Shown here: positions 7,580 through 16,719 of the stretch, in pieces
Numbering within the stretch: the stretch's first letter is position 1
Layout: each line of letters starts with the position of its first letter
Assembly: GCF_900103955.1 (NCBI RefSeq)
Contig: NZ_FNIL01000012.1
Location: 49,083 to 113,082 of the forward strand
DNA: 64,000 nt
Reading direction: 5' to 3'
From: Alkalicoccus daliensis
GTDB lineage: Bacteria; Bacillota; Bacilli; Bacillales; Salisediminibacteriaceae
The notes under the pieces: model-generated
Told to the model about the DNA's origin: nothing
Seen by the model: only the letters and a program-made list of their open reading frames with translations
Database searches by the model: none
Position numbers and translations under genes: made by a program

Positions 7580-9583
7580 CTAAGATTTATGCTGTTTTAA
7601 AATAATGCTCTGCAGCGGAGCGAGGGTAATCCGCCCTTTACAGTCCTTTTCTTTTCCGGCAGTGTCTTTCCATTTGCCGTCCGGCAGTTCTGCTTCTTCT
7701 TTTTTATCTATATTGTGATTGAGTACAGCAAGGTATTTTGTATGTTTCGTTTCTCTCTGCACTAGTTCCACCTTGTTTCTTAACCTGGTAGTTTCGAGCC
7801 CTGCATTTTGGAAAATTTCTTCATACAATGGAAGCAGCAAGCCTCTTTCCAGACCGCAGCCGATATAATATACAGTCCCTTTCCCGAAGGAGTTTTTCGT
7901 CACCGCAGCTTTATCCTCAAACCATTTCCCTTCATATACTGCTAAAACTTCTGCTTCTGCCGGCTCAATATAGTCTGCCCAGACGCTTCCTGTTCCCGAA
8001 CGGTTTTTCATAGGGCCTGCAGTTCCTTTTATCTGAGCCGTTCCGTCGCCGGGCAGCGCTTCATATTCATGTATTTCAATACCGCAGAGCGAAGCCAGTT
8101 CTCCCGGCAGAGTTTTTTCATGTACCGCATTATCTGAATTTTTTACACCAGTGCGGTAGGTGAAAATAATGGTCCCTCCTTTTTCAGCGAATGACTTTAG
8201 TTTTTCATTCAGCGCAGGCTTAGTCAGGAAATATACCGGTACGATGAGCACTTTATACGCTGACAGATTATCTTTTTCCTGAATCATGTCTGTGTGTATA
8301 TTCAGCGCGTGCGCAGGTTCATAAAAGCGAAGCACTTCTTCTTCATAGGAAAATTGCGCTGACTGCGGCTGAATCTGCCAGGCCCATTCATTTTCCGGAT
8401 TATGATAAAACCCCACCTCTGCCGGGAAATCACTTGCAATGTATTCATCCGCAAATGTTTGGAGGGAGGCTGTCATCTCTTTTAATTCGTTGTATTTCCT
8501 TCTCGGCATTCCATCGTGATCAAGAATGCCCTGGCATAACTGCTCCGTTCCCCGCAGGGCCGCTCTCCAGCGGAAATACACGACTGCCTCTGCTCCCCTG
8601 GCAATCGCCTGATATGTCCAGAGCTTCAGATGCCCCGGCCGGGGAAGATAACCTGTCCGGTTATTGGATGGAGCACCAGAAAGCTCTTCTGTGACCCAGT
8701 AGCTTTTTCCCTGCTTTGTCCCCCGGCAGAGATCGTGTTTTCTGGCAGCTGCGGCCGGCTGCCTCGGCATCGTTACATCCGCAAGGACAGGATAGGTATG
8801 AAACGATGCCACGTCCAGTCCTTCTGCTATTTCCCGGTGCTCCTGCACAGTACCGCTGTATACCAAATTATGCGTAATAAACTGACGGCTGTCAGTCTGC
8901 TCCCGCAGCAGTCTCATCAGCTTATTATTAAAATTTGTATGTGTCTCTGCCCAAAAACGGTTAAAATCCAGCTGCATGGAAGGATTATCTTCCTGAGGTA
9001 TCTCCGCAGGAACATGGATCTGCTCCCACGCTGAGTAGGTCTGATTCCAGAAAACGGTGCCCCAATGCTCATTTAACTTTTCCAGCGTTTCATATTTTCG
9101 TTCCAGCCAGGATTGAAAAGCCACCTGGTCTTCCTTTCCATAACTCAGGTGTACAGTTTCATTTCCCAGCTGCCACCCAACTACCGACTCTTCACTACCG
9201 TAACGTTCTGCCAGTGCGGAAGCTGTTTTGCTGCAAAAATCTCGATAATTTCTGCTGTTTACCGTATAATGCCGTTGGGCGCCAAAGCCGGTTTTCCTTC
9301 CATCACTGGTTACAGGAAGGATATCCGGATATTGATGCAGCATCCAGGCAGGAGGCGCACTTATCGGGAGTTCAAGCACAATGTCCAGATCATAGGAGGA
9401 TATTACCTTGATTACTTCATCCAGCCAGCTGAAATCATACCTTCCTTCTTCCGGCTCAAGAATGCTCCAGGAAAATCCTCCAACCCTTACTAAATTCAAC
9501 CCAGCTTCCTTCATCAGCTGAAGATCTGTCTCCCACCGTTCTCTCGGCCACTGCTCCGGATAATAATCCACGCCAAAGTACAT
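7580..9583 (-). CDS. Beta-galactosidase, glycoside hydrolase family 42
   Basis: The 667-residue protein has the three-part layout of GH42 enzymes: a TIM-barrel from the N-terminus (FGVDYYPEQWP, LVRVGGFSWSILEPEEG), a trimerisation domain around 390-600, and a small beta domain at the end. The acid/base glutamate is in GWQLGNE (Glu142), and the nucleophile is probably Glu299 in YWVTEELSG. It has no signal peptide, so it acts on beta-galactosides taken up by the cell; LacA-type enzymes of Bacillus also act on short galacto- or arabino-galactans. No transporter or regulator adjoins it; the upstream mgtC gene is separated by a terminator. The start ATG has AAAGGAGTGG upstream. Confidence 0.93.
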   Translation of the reverse strand: MYFGVDYYPEQWPRERWETDLQLMKEAGLNLVRVGGFSWSILEPEEGRYDFSWLDEVIKVISSYDLDIVLELPISAPPAWMLHQYPDILPVTSDGRKTGFGAQRHYTVNSRNYRDFCSKTASALAERYGSEESVVGWQLGNETVHLSYGKEDQVAFQSWLERKYETLEKLNEHWGTVFWNQTYSAWEQIHVPAEIPQEDNPSMQLDFNRFWAETHTNFNNKLMRLLREQTDSRQFITHNLVYSGTVQEHREIAEGLDVASFHTYPVLADVTMPRQPAAAARKHDLCRGTKQGKSYWVTEELSGAPSNNRTGYLPRPGHLKLWTYQAIARGAEAVVYFRWRAALRGTEQLCQGILDHDGMPRRKYNELKEMTASLQTFADEYIASDFPAEVGFYHNPENEWAWQIQPQSAQFSYEEEVLRFYEPAHALNIHTDMIQEKDNLSAYKVLIVPVYFLTKPALNEKLKSFAEKGGTIIFTYRTGVKNSDNAVHEKTLPGELASLCGIEIHEYEALPGDGTAQIKGTAGPMKNRSGTGSVWADYIEPAEAEVLAVYEGKWFEDKAAVTKNSFGKGTVYYIGCGLERGLLLPLYEEIFQNAGLETTRLRNKVELVQRETKHTKYLAVLNHNIDKKEEAELPDGKWKDTAGKEKDCKGRITLAPLQSIILKQHKS

Positions 9584-9639
9584 TATGTAACCACTCCTTT
9601 AATGGAAGTAAAATAAAAAATTCTGATTCCCGAAAAAGA

Positions 9640-9686
9640 TAGGAAAAACACAAGAATTCCCGGACACAAGGGCAGTCTGGGAATTC
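9640..9686 (-). terminator. Terminator between mgtC and the GH42 gene
   Basis: GAATTCCC at 9654-9661 pairs with GGGAATTC at 9679-9686; on the minus strand a T-rich stretch (TTGTGTTTTTCC) follows. It most simply ends the mgtC transcript; it could also lie in the leader of the GH42 gene. Confidence 0.6.
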
Positions 9687-9757
9687 TATACTTTCGAAAA
9701 AAATCATCCGATGCTTCTCTGAAATTCGGTTTCAGCCGGTTTCTTCAGCATCCTGCA

Positions 9758-10231
9758 TCAACTATCGGCGGCATCAATTTTCTTTTCAATATGATTTCCG
9801 AGCCTTGCCAGAATAATTGTTGCAATAACTGCTACGAGAACGAGGCCGTAAAATCCCGCCGCAATTCCAATACCGACGCCTCCCACAAAAAAGATCATCG
9901 CAGCAGACGTAAGTCCTGTCACGTTAAATCCATCTTTTAATATTACTCCCGCTCCTAAAAAGCCCAGTCCTGACACGATCTGCGCAGCTAAACGCATCGG
10001 ATCCATCATAATGTTATCCGCTGATTCTGCAAAATGTGTCACGCTGTGTATGGAAACAAGCGTTATTAAGCAGCAGGAAGCACATACATACATATATGTT
10101 TTCATTCCTGCCGGTTTACTTTTTGTGTAGCGGTCCATCCCAATGAGAAATCCAATAACAGCACTGCCCAGAATCTGCAGGATCATTTCAAAATAAGGAG
10201 TGACATATTGCAAACCGCTTAGTTCAAGCAT
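9758..10231 (-). CDS. MgtC/SapB-family membrane protein
   Basis: This 157-residue protein has four or five membrane segments and the signature of the MgtC/SapB family: GFLIGMDRYTKSKPAGMKTY near residues 28-47, then QIVSGLGFLGAGVILKDG and NVTGLTSAAMIFFVGGVGIG. Family members are membrane proteins linked to growth at low magnesium and to modulation of the F-type ATPase; the function in free-living Bacillaceae is not settled. This protein ends shortly after the fourth to fifth segment (NHIEKKIDAADS), so it lacks the C-terminal ACT-like domain of Salmonella MgtC. It has a GGAGCAG ribosome site and appears to be transcribed alone. Confidence 0.92.
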   Translation of the reverse strand: MLELSGLQYVTPYFEMILQILGSAVIGFLIGMDRYTKSKPAGMKTYMYVCASCCLITLVSIHSVTHFAESADNIMMDPMRLAAQIVSGLGFLGAGVILKDGFNVTGLTSAAMIFFVGGVGIGIAAGFYGLVLVAVIATIILARLGNHIEKKIDAADS

Positions 10232-10374
10232 ATGCTGCTCCTTTCTGATTCCTTTTTTATATTACTATACCTGAATTATACATTATTTAAGCATATTTCC
10301 TGTGAATTTTTAAGTCTCATATTTTCTTTCACTGTTTCTTTTTAGTATGATATAGATAAAGGAGGTGGCGAGTT

Positions 10375-10707
10375 ATGAGTGATGAAAAACAAGAACTGAA
10401 AGACCGGGTTATGGCAGAACTCGAAAAAGTAGTTGATCCTGAGCTTGGCGTGGATATCGTTAATCTCGGTCTCATTTATGAGATTAAACTGGACGAGCAG
10501 GATAATGTAACAGTGTTAATGACACTTACCTCCATGGGGTGTCCTCTCGCCGGAACCATTGTCAATGATATTAAAATGGCGTTAAGCGAGCTGCAGGAAA
10601 TTGGTGAAATCGGCGAAGTGGAAGCTGAAATCACTTTCAGCCCGCCCTGGGATAAAAAAATGATGTCACGGTATGCAAAGCTGGCATTGGGTGTAGCTGA
10701 CAATTAA
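10375..10707 (+). CDS. MIP18-family (DUF59) iron-sulfur assembly factor, SufT/PaaD-like
   Basis: The 110-residue protein matches the MIP18/DUF59 family: a VMAELEKVVDPELGVDIVNLGLIYEI start, a central LTSMGCPLAGTIVNDI segment with the family cysteine, and the terminal FSPPWDKKMMSRYAK segment. Related Bacillus proteins (YitW) and SufT act in maturation of iron-sulfur proteins in the cytoplasm. AAAGGAGGTGG lies 8 bases before the ATG. It is monocistronic, ending in a strong bidirectional terminator shared with the converging chemoreceptor gene. Confidence 0.92.
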   Translation: MSDEKQELKDRVMAELEKVVDPELGVDIVNLGLIYEIKLDEQDNVTVLMTLTSMGCPLAGTIVNDIKMALSELQEIGEIGEVEAEITFSPPWDKKMMSRYAKLALGVADN

Positions 10708-10718
10708 GGAAGAACGGC

Positions 10719-10758
10719 AAAAGCCGCTGTGTGATGGAAATCACGCAGCGGCTTTTCT
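10719..10758. terminator. Bidirectional terminator between MIP18 gene and chemoreceptor gene
   Basis: AAAAGCCGCTG at 10719-10729 pairs with CAGCGGCTTTT at 10746-10756; GTGAT/ATCAC extends the stem inward. It is placed between two converging genes. Confidence 0.92.
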
Positions 10759-10778
10759 ATAATTTCGGGGGTTGCTTT

Positions 10779-12470
10779 TTAATATTGAAAGTTCTTCATA
10801 TTGCCTTCCAGCTCATCAGCAATTCTTGCTAGGTCTTCACTGGAGGAAGCTACTTCCTGCATGGAAGCAGTCTGCTCCTCAATCGATGCTGAAATCTGCT
10901 CTGTACTTGCTGCATTTTCTTCAGAGATCGCAGAAAGATTTTCCATAATACGGATTATTTCCTGCTTTTCCTGCTGCAGTTTTTCCCCGGACCCGGTTAA
11001 CAGCTCTACTTTTTCACGGATTTCCTCGATAGAAACCGCTACTCCTTCAAATGTTTCCGTTGTTTTCTCTACACTCTCTGTCTGCTTTTCAGATACAGAT
11101 TTTGATTCTTTCATTTTTTCCACTGCCATGCTTGTATTTTGCGCAAGCTCTTGAATAATCGTGGATATTTCTTCTGAAAACTTATTGGACTGCTCCGCAA
11201 GCTTGCGGATTTCGTCTGCCACTACTGAAAAACCTTTGCCTGCTTCTCCTGCTCTTGCAGCTTCAATGGAAGCATTTAAAGCAAGCAGATTCGTCTGCTC
11301 TGAGATGCTTCGGATCATCCCGCTGGCGTTTTCAATTTTTCCTGTATTAGCATTTGTATCTTCAATCATTTCCTGCACCTGCTGCGTAGTGTTGTTGTTG
11401 ATCTTCGTTTTTTCAATGAGTTCTTCTACTAAGTGCATGCCGCGGTCTTTCAGTGCCGCTATACTGTCTGTCGCTTTATTCAATTCTGCTACGTACTTCT
11501 GCTCCTCTTCAATATAGGAACCTAAATCATGCACGCGGGCTGCCCCGGACTCTGTGTCATTTGCCTGTGCAGAAGCACCTCTGGAAATTTCTTCAATCGT
11601 GCCGGCAACTTCTTCTGCCGCTTTGGAAGACTCGGCACTGGTAGCTGTCAGCTGTTCTGAAGAGGAAGCAAGCTGTGAAGAAGCCTGGGAAACCTGTACA
11701 AACAGGGTGCGGAGATTGTTTTTCGTCTGCGCAAAACTTGCAGATATCTGCCCTATTTCATCTCCTCCGGTATCTGCTTCGTGCTCCTGGAGATTTCCTT
11801 CCCCTGCCTTCTGCAGTTCCGTTAATAAAATCTTAATCCGTCTCTTGATTTTTCTAGTAAAAAAGAATAATACAACGCCGATAATTATTGTTAAAATAAG
11901 CACTGCTACTGCTACAAGAAAGATAATTTCCGACATCGTGCTGTTTATCGTTTCCTGGGACGTTGCGAAAAACAGCATTCCTATTACTTCTTCCTGGGGA
12001 TTAAAAAGCGGCCGGTAAGCTGTCTGCATATCCGTACCTAAAATGTCCGCCTGGCCTGAATACCGCTCTCCCTCTGTAAGAACTGCATCTGACACTTCTC
12101 CAGTCGCCGGCATGGAAACAGCACGGTCTCCACCGATTATTAAATTTGTAGTAACCGGCATATCCTCCTGAAAGATCGTAATTAACCCTCCAGTAATATC
12201 CGTGATCTCGTCTGCAAGCTGATAATCTTCATTGATTACGTGATCACCTTTCATCAGAAGGCCATTTTGAATCTGCCATTCTCCCTCAAATCTTTCCTCC
12301 AGGTATTCATACGTTAAATCAAGATCACTCCGCGCTTTATCAGCGGCAAAGCTTTCTATCCCATTTCTCACCTCTGAAAAAGTAATCGCCATTAAAACTG
12401 AGGACAAAACTACTACAACAATAAAAATTACTGCGTAAAACTTTGATACAATCGACATATTCCGAAACAT
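10779..12470 (-). CDS. Methyl-accepting chemotaxis protein with single Cache sensor
   Basis: The 563-residue protein has a membrane segment at about 10-30, an extracytoplasmic sensor at about 35-178 that looks like a single Cache domain (the [18 protein letters not shown] and [10 protein letters not shown] segments are typical), a second membrane segment at about 180-203, a HAMP linker and a long methyl-accepting helical domain from about 270. The conserved hairpin tip appears as [20 protein letters not shown] followed by [16 protein letters not shown]. It passes an unknown ligand signal to CheA/CheW. No che genes are nearby. The start has a weak AAAGGGG ribosome site. The C-terminus ends NMKNFQY without a CheR-tethering pentapeptide that I recognise. 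Confidence 0.95.
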   Translation of the reverse strand: MFRNMSIVSKFYAVIFIVVVVLSSVLMAITFSEVRNGIESFAADKARSDLDLTYEYLEERFEGEWQIQNGLLMKGDHVINEDYQLADEITDITGGLITIFQEDMPVTTNLIIGGDRAVSMPATGEVSDAVLTEGERYSGQADILGTDMQTAYRPLFNPQEEVIGMLFFATSQETINSTMSEIIFLVAVAVLILTIIIGVVLFFFTRKIKRRIKILLTELQKAGEGNLQEHEADTGGDEIGQISASFAQTKNNLRTLFVQVSQASSQLASSSEQLTATSAESSKAAEEVAGTIEEISRGASAQANDTESGAARVHDLGSYIEEEQKYVAELNKATDSIAALKDRGMHLVEELIEKTKINNNTTQQVQEMIEDTNANTGKIENASGMIRSISEQTNLLALNASIEAARAGEAGKGFSVVADEIRKLAEQSNKFSEEISTIIQELAQNTSMAVEKMKESKSVSEKQTESVEKTTETFEGVAVSIEEIREKVELLTGSGEKLQQEKQEIIRIMENLSAISEENAASTEQISASIEEQTASMQEVASSSEDLARIADELEGNMKNFQY

Positions 12471-12844
12471 GTTATACCCCTTTCGTCATGAGAACAAACT
12501 CATACTAAGGTACCACATGCCACCATTTTCCACAATTGGTTTTTAAATAGTCGTAATCTTTGGATTTTAGCCCTCCTTATGATCATGTTTTATATCCGGA
12601 GACCCAGTGATGCATACTCGAGTATTTTTAAATATGTACTTTTTATTAACAGAACTCGGGAAAGTGATACAGGTGACGCGCTTTTTCAGCAGCAAGCTTC
12701 GTTTACACAATGATTTTTAAGCATGAGTATAAAAGACTCCAGTATGAACTCCCTCCGCTTTTTGGAGGCTGGAAGGCAAAGTTAGCTATTGAAGTAATTA
12801 TCTCTTTTGATTTAGGGTATAGATGGAAGGGAGGAGGAGTGAAT
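12471..12844. other. Intergenic stretch without a recognised feature
   Basis: This lies between the divergently transcribed chemoreceptor and K+ channel genes and must hold both promoters. I could not fix a convincing -35/-10 pair. An in-frame upstream ATG for the channel at 12710 lies here but lacks a ribosome site and encodes residues unlike the family. Confidence 0.5.
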
Positions 12845-13255
12845 ATGGTAACATCCATACTTGTAGGAATCACCATCGTTTTTCTAATTGGCAGCTTAGT
12901 TTATTTTTTTCTTGATAAACGTTTCATGGAGAGTAAGGTTCACGTAGGATTATTATTAAAAATGTTCTTTACACTGCTGGCACTTACCTTTGGTTTTACA
13001 TTTTTGTATTATTTCTTATCCACTCAGGAAGTAATATTACATATTAATGACCCTTCTGATTCAGTAGTGGATCCTACGTTCATGGACCTTTTATATTTCA
13101 GCGGGGTGACACTGCTGTCGGTCGGTTACGGGGACTATGTACCTGTGGGAAGTGCCAGATTTTTCGCTCTGGTACAGGCAGCCCTCGGCCTGATTGTTCC
13201 TTCAGCATATTTTTTAACAATACTTGGACAAAAGGCACAGGAAAGAACAAAATAG
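12845..13255 (+). CDS. Two-transmembrane potassium channel, LctB-like
   Basis: The start at ATG 12845 follows a very strong GGGAGGAGGAG ribosome site; it gives a 136-residue protein. It has one membrane segment near residues 4-22, another near 38-60, a pore region with the selectivity filter TLLSVGYGDYVP, and a final membrane helix (FFALVQAALGLIVPSAYFL). The GYGD filter marks a K+-selective pore. The size and lack of an RCK or cyclic-nucleotide domain match small channels such as LctB of Geobacillus. The cytoplasmic tail is only a few residues, so gating by a ligand domain is not expected. Confidence 0.88.
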   Translation: MVTSILVGITIVFLIGSLVYFFLDKRFMESKVHVGLLLKMFFTLLALTFGFTFLYYFLSTQEVILHINDPSDSVVDPTFMDLLYFSGVTLLSVGYGDYVPVGSARFFALVQAALGLIVPSAYFLTILGQKAQERTK

Positions 13256-13310
13256 GCAGTGTGTTCTCTTACCGAAGGAAACATTAGGTAACTATCACTG
13301 CGCAGCAAAC

Positions 13311-13349
13311 ACCCGTACCGGCAGCTACTGTCAGTACGGGGTTCTTTTT
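13311..13349 (+). terminator. Terminator after the K+ channel gene
   Basis: ACCCGTAC at 13311-13318 pairs with GTACGGGGT at 13334-13342, followed by TTCTTTTT. Confidence 0.8.
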
Positions 13350-13375
13350 ATGTCTGCCTATATGATGCTTCCTGT

Positions 13376-14872
13376 CTAGGAAGAAGCTTCACTTACGCTT
13401 CTTTTTTTTGTGCTGTTTAACATTTTTGTTCTTTTATCCCGTGCCTGCTGAAACAGCAGTTTATGTTCTTCAAGGGACTGGTCAAGAGAAACGACCGGGT
13501 AGGGATAATCATGTCCAAGCTCAAGAGCCGCTTCATTTTTTTGTGCCTGATTCATTTTAAAAGGAGCGTATAAATACTGCTTCGGCACATATTTTAACTC
13601 CGGGATCCAGAATTTGATAAATTCTCCGGCTGGATCATAGCGCTTTCCCTGCTGGATCACATTAAAGCCTTTCAGCTGGCGTGCATCTGTGCCGATACCG
13701 ACTACATACTGCCAGTTGCCATAGTTGCTTGCAGGATCATGATCTAGTAAATGTGCTTCAAACCAGGCAGCACCCCATCTCCAGTCTACTCCAAGATTCT
13801 TCGTTAAAAAGCTTGCAGTATTCTGCCGTGCCCGGTTAGACATGTAGCCGCAGGCTTTCAGCTGACGCATCGAAGCATCTATTAACGGGTAGCCCGTCCT
13901 TCCTTCACTCCAGGCCTCAAATAATTCCGCATCCTGATTCCATTGGATAGGAAGCTGTCGAATTCCGAGCCTGCTGAACATTTTTTCTTTTTGAGACCAG
14001 AGAACGAAATGGTAGAAATCACGCCATAAAAGTTCCGTGTAGAGGAGATCTGTAGATTCATTCGCATGGTATTCTGTTTCAAATCGTTTCAGTTCATAAT
14101 ATACACGCCGAGGTGATAAAGAACCGTTCGCGAGCCACGGAGAAAGTTTAGAACTGCTTTCGAAATCAAGCATGCCCTGACGTGCCTCTTTATAACGAAG
14201 AATATTCTGAGTTTCAAAGAGGTAATTGTGGAGCCTGCGGAGACCTTCCTGCTCCCCGCCGTTTACTAACGTTTTTGCGCCGAGCTGCCGGAATTCTTTC
14301 ATCAGGAGCTCCCCTGTGTTCGCATGATCTTCCAAATACAGCGGCTTTTGCTCCTGGGGGAAAGCTGCTTCAGCTTCGGGCTGAATGCCGCTCTTTTCAA
14401 ACTTTTTCCGAAAACCAGAAAAGCTCTTCGGCATTCGAGAAGGAGAAAAAGGAAGATGCGCAGCTGAGAATAATGTATCGCCTTGATAGAATTCAGTTTC
14501 TGCATCAAATTCAGCAGCTGCAGCTTTTATCTGCGCTTCATCCTCGGCTTCTTCTGTGCCCGGATATGTATACGCATGAATTTTGGAAATATGATAATGC
14601 TGGATCCAGTTTCTCATTTCCTGGGCCGTGTCTCCATGCGCAATTACAAATGGAACGCCCAACTGCCCCAGCTGCTGATGCATTTCCAGCAGAGACTCTA
14701 TTAAAAACCGGTATCTTTTTTCGTCCAGCCGTGGAAAGCCAGCTTCTGTAAGTTCATCAAATCTCCGTTCAAAAATAAAACCTGCCATCACCGGCCTGCC
14801 TGATGCAAGCGCTTTTTGAAGCGGCTTATGATCATGTACACGTAAATCCTGCCGAAGCCATATGAATTCCAT
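13376..14872 (-). CDS. Cryptochrome/photolyase, DASH type
   Basis: The 498-residue protein has the N-terminal photolyase alpha/beta domain (FIWLRQDLRVHDHKPLQKAL) and the C-terminal FAD-binding helical domain with SPWLANGSLSPRRVYYEL, TELLWRDFYHFVLW, TGYPLIDASMRQLKACGYMS and NRARQNTASFLTKNLG. The segments GVDWRWGAAWFEAHLLDHD, NWQYVVGIGTDAR and YDPAGEFIKFWIPEL are characteristic of the cryptochrome-DASH branch. DASH proteins repair pyrimidine dimers in single-stranded DNA using blue light and FAD, usually with a folate antenna. Exposure to sunlight in shallow saline habitats would fit, but that is inference. It is divergent from the carbon-nitrogen hydrolase gene. The start has GGAGGAG upstream. 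Confidence 0.92.
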   Translation of the reverse strand: MEFIWLRQDLRVHDHKPLQKALASGRPVMAGFIFERRFDELTEAGFPRLDEKRYRFLIESLLEMHQQLGQLGVPFVIAHGDTAQEMRNWIQHYHISKIHAYTYPGTEEAEDEAQIKAAAAEFDAETEFYQGDTLFSAAHLPFSPSRMPKSFSGFRKKFEKSGIQPEAEAAFPQEQKPLYLEDHANTGELLMKEFRQLGAKTLVNGGEQEGLRRLHNYLFETQNILRYKEARQGMLDFESSSKLSPWLANGSLSPRRVYYELKRFETEYHANESTDLLYTELLWRDFYHFVLWSQKEKMFSRLGIRQLPIQWNQDAELFEAWSEGRTGYPLIDASMRQLKACGYMSNRARQNTASFLTKNLGVDWRWGAAWFEAHLLDHDPASNYGNWQYVVGIGTDARQLKGFNVIQQGKRYDPAGEFIKFWIPELKYVPKQYLYAPFKMNQAQKNEAALELGHDYPYPVVSLDQSLEEHKLLFQQARDKRTKMLNSTKKRSVSEASS

Positions 14873-14991
14873 CTTTCTCCTCCTCCCTTATCTCTTTGTT
14901 ACGTACCGTTATTCCCTTGAAAGCCGCTTAAGAAACCAGCTGTGCTCAATTGAATGGAATCGTGTATACTAACATCAAAGGAGGCAGGAAT

Positions 14992-15789
14992 ATGTTACTA
15001 AAAACCGCGCTTGTACAAATGAATATTGCCTACGGAGATCCTGAAAAAAATTATAAAACTGTCGAAAGTAAAATTGCAGAAGCAGCAGCGCAGTATGCGG
15101 ATGTTGTAGTACTGCCTGAACTATGGACCACAGGGTATGACTTTGATTATATGGAAGAAAACCCTGATGCAGAGGCTACGCAGGCGATGACTTTTTTATC
15201 TGAACTCGCACGCAGACACCGCGTAAATCTTGTAGCTGGTTCTGTTGCCAAGAAAACAGAAGACGGCCTCTACAATACGATGCTCGTTTTCAACCGTCAC
15301 GGCGGATTTGTGAAAGAATACAGTAAAGCACATCTTTTTCGATTAATGGAGGAGGAAAAACACCTGTCTCAGGGAGATGCCGGCGGAATGTTTAAACTGG
15401 AACACGGTTATGCAGCAGGGTTCATCTGTTATGATATCCGTTTCCCCGAATGGATGCGCACCCACATGCTACACCCGGCACATCAGCCGGACGTTCTTTA
15501 TGTGGTAGCCGAGTGGCCTAAGCCCCGTATAGAGCAATGGCGCGCACTGCTGATTGCAAGAGCTATTGAAAATCAGTCTTATGTCGTTGCCTGCAACCGT
15601 ACCGGCGCCGACCCCAACAATACCTTCGGTGGACATTCCATCGTGATCAGCCCGCTTGGAACAGTGCTTGCTGAACTGGAAGAGGAAGATACGATTCTTT
15701 ACGCAGAATTTGAAACGGAAGAAGTGCATGAAGTCAGAGAAAACATCCCGATTTTCCAGGATCGCCGCACAGATATGTATCGTTTGTAG
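14992..15789 (+). CDS. mtnU: Carbon-nitrogen hydrolase, MtnU-like omega-amidase
   Basis: The 265-residue protein has the nitrilase-superfamily catalytic triad: Glu43 in VVLPELW, Lys112 in EYSKAHLF, Cys146 in GFICYDIRFPEW. Sequence and length match MtnU (YkrU) of B. subtilis, an omega-amidase thought to release ammonia from 2-oxoglutaramate-type products in methionine salvage. ATG 14992 follows AAAGGAGG by 8 bases; the in-frame ATG at 14950 lies in front of this ribosome site and is rejected. Other mtn genes are absent nearby, so the pathway role is inferred from similarity only. Confidence 0.85.
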   Translation: MLLKTALVQMNIAYGDPEKNYKTVESKIAEAAAQYADVVVLPELWTTGYDFDYMEENPDAEATQAMTFLSELARRHRVNLVAGSVAKKTEDGLYNTMLVFNRHGGFVKEYSKAHLFRLMEEEKHLSQGDAGGMFKLEHGYAAGFICYDIRFPEWMRTHMLHPAHQPDVLYVVAEWPKPRIEQWRALLIARAIENQSYVVACNRTGADPNNTFGGHSIVISPLGTVLAELEEEDTILYAEFETEEVHEVRENIPIFQDRRTDMYRL

Positions 15790-15790
15790 A

Positions 15791-15828
15791 AAAACCCCCT
15801 TGTGATTTTTACTCACAAGGGGGTTTTG
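15791..15828. terminator. Bidirectional terminator between mtnU and the TauE gene
   Basis: AAAACCCCCTTGTGA pairs with TCACAAGGGGGTTTT around a short T/A loop, between two converging genes. Confidence 0.93.
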
Positions 15829-15839
15829 ATGAATAATGG

Positions 15840-16577
15840 TTATTGGAAAAGCAGTAAATTCAGTGCAGCAAGTGCCACCACAGCTCCTGCCACTCTGCGC
15901 ATGTTTTCCTGGGAAATATATTTAAAACAGATTACCCCAAGCTTTGTACCGATAAGCACAGTTACAACACCTACAAGAAAGTAAAGCAGAAATCCGCTGG
16001 TGAAGTCCCGGTTTACAGCGTGCAGCAGGATGGTGATCGCGTTCGTAAACATGAAGGTTACCTGCATATTTGCACTATACGCATATTTGTCATCTGCATA
16101 AAGAATCATCAGCACAAACACAAAGAACGGTCCGCCCACAGCAAAAATTCCGCCTACAAATCCACCGAGAAAACCGAAAAGTATCGGCAGCCAGAGGGCT
16201 TTGATCGAAACATTTTTTGCTTTTGCTGCCCCGAAAAATAAATAAGCCACGACCATCAGCAGAAATGCACCTAAAATATCTCTCATAATATCAAGTTCCC
16301 CGTAACGGGAAAGGACAAAAAATGCCCCTACCCGTCCCACAAGCGCAGCACCCAGCAGCACTCCAAGGGATTTCCACTTAATATGCTTCCACATCTGCAG
16401 ACCGATGCTCACTGCTACTACGAGCGCCAGAGACACCACAAGCAGTGTGCTTTCCTTAATGGTAAACAGCAGCGGCAGAAAGCTCATGGCAATCAGGCCG
16501 AAGCCGAAACCGCTGACTCCCTGAATAAAGCTTCCTGCCAGCAGAATAATAAAAATTAATAACAGTTCTATAATCAT
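15840..16577 (-). CDS. TauE/SafE-family transporter (sulfite/organic anion exporter type)
   Basis: The 245-residue protein has about eight membrane helices in two repeats, with the TauE/SafE motifs FIQGVSGFGFGLIAM near the N-terminus and GFLGGFVGGIFAVGGPFFV in the second half. Family members move sulfite, sulfoacetate or related anions across the membrane; the specific substrate is unknown. The ribosome site (CAGGG) is weak. It is convergent with mtnU and divergent from the AEC transporter gene. No sulfur-metabolism genes adjoin it. Confidence 0.9.
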   Translation of the reverse strand: MIIELLLIFIILLAGSFIQGVSGFGFGLIAMSFLPLLFTIKESTLLVVSLALVVAVSIGLQMWKHIKWKSLGVLLGAALVGRVGAFFVLSRYGELDIMRDILGAFLLMVVAYLFFGAAKAKNVSIKALWLPILFGFLGGFVGGIFAVGGPFFVFVLMILYADDKYAYSANMQVTFMFTNAITILLHAVNRDFTSGFLLYFLVGVVTVLIGTKLGVICFKYISQENMRRVAGAVVALAALNLLLFQ

Positions 16578-16719
16578 AAAATAACCCTGATTTCTCTCTG
16601 AAATTCCCAGCGGTCCCTGCTGGTATTAAAGTAAATATTTTCTATTCTTCCCTCGCCGAAAACAGTTCTGTCATGCTATGCTGTGAGAAGCAAAAGTGTG
16701 TACGGGAGGTTGTTTTTGT

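Noticed and set aside
9456..9707. Minus-strand frame overlapping the GH42 start
   Set aside because: Overlaps a clear gene and a terminator hairpin, with no ribosome site.
12710..12844. N-terminal extension of the K+ channel
   Set aside because: The extension precedes a strong ribosome site at ATG 12845 and is not hydrophobic or similar to the family.
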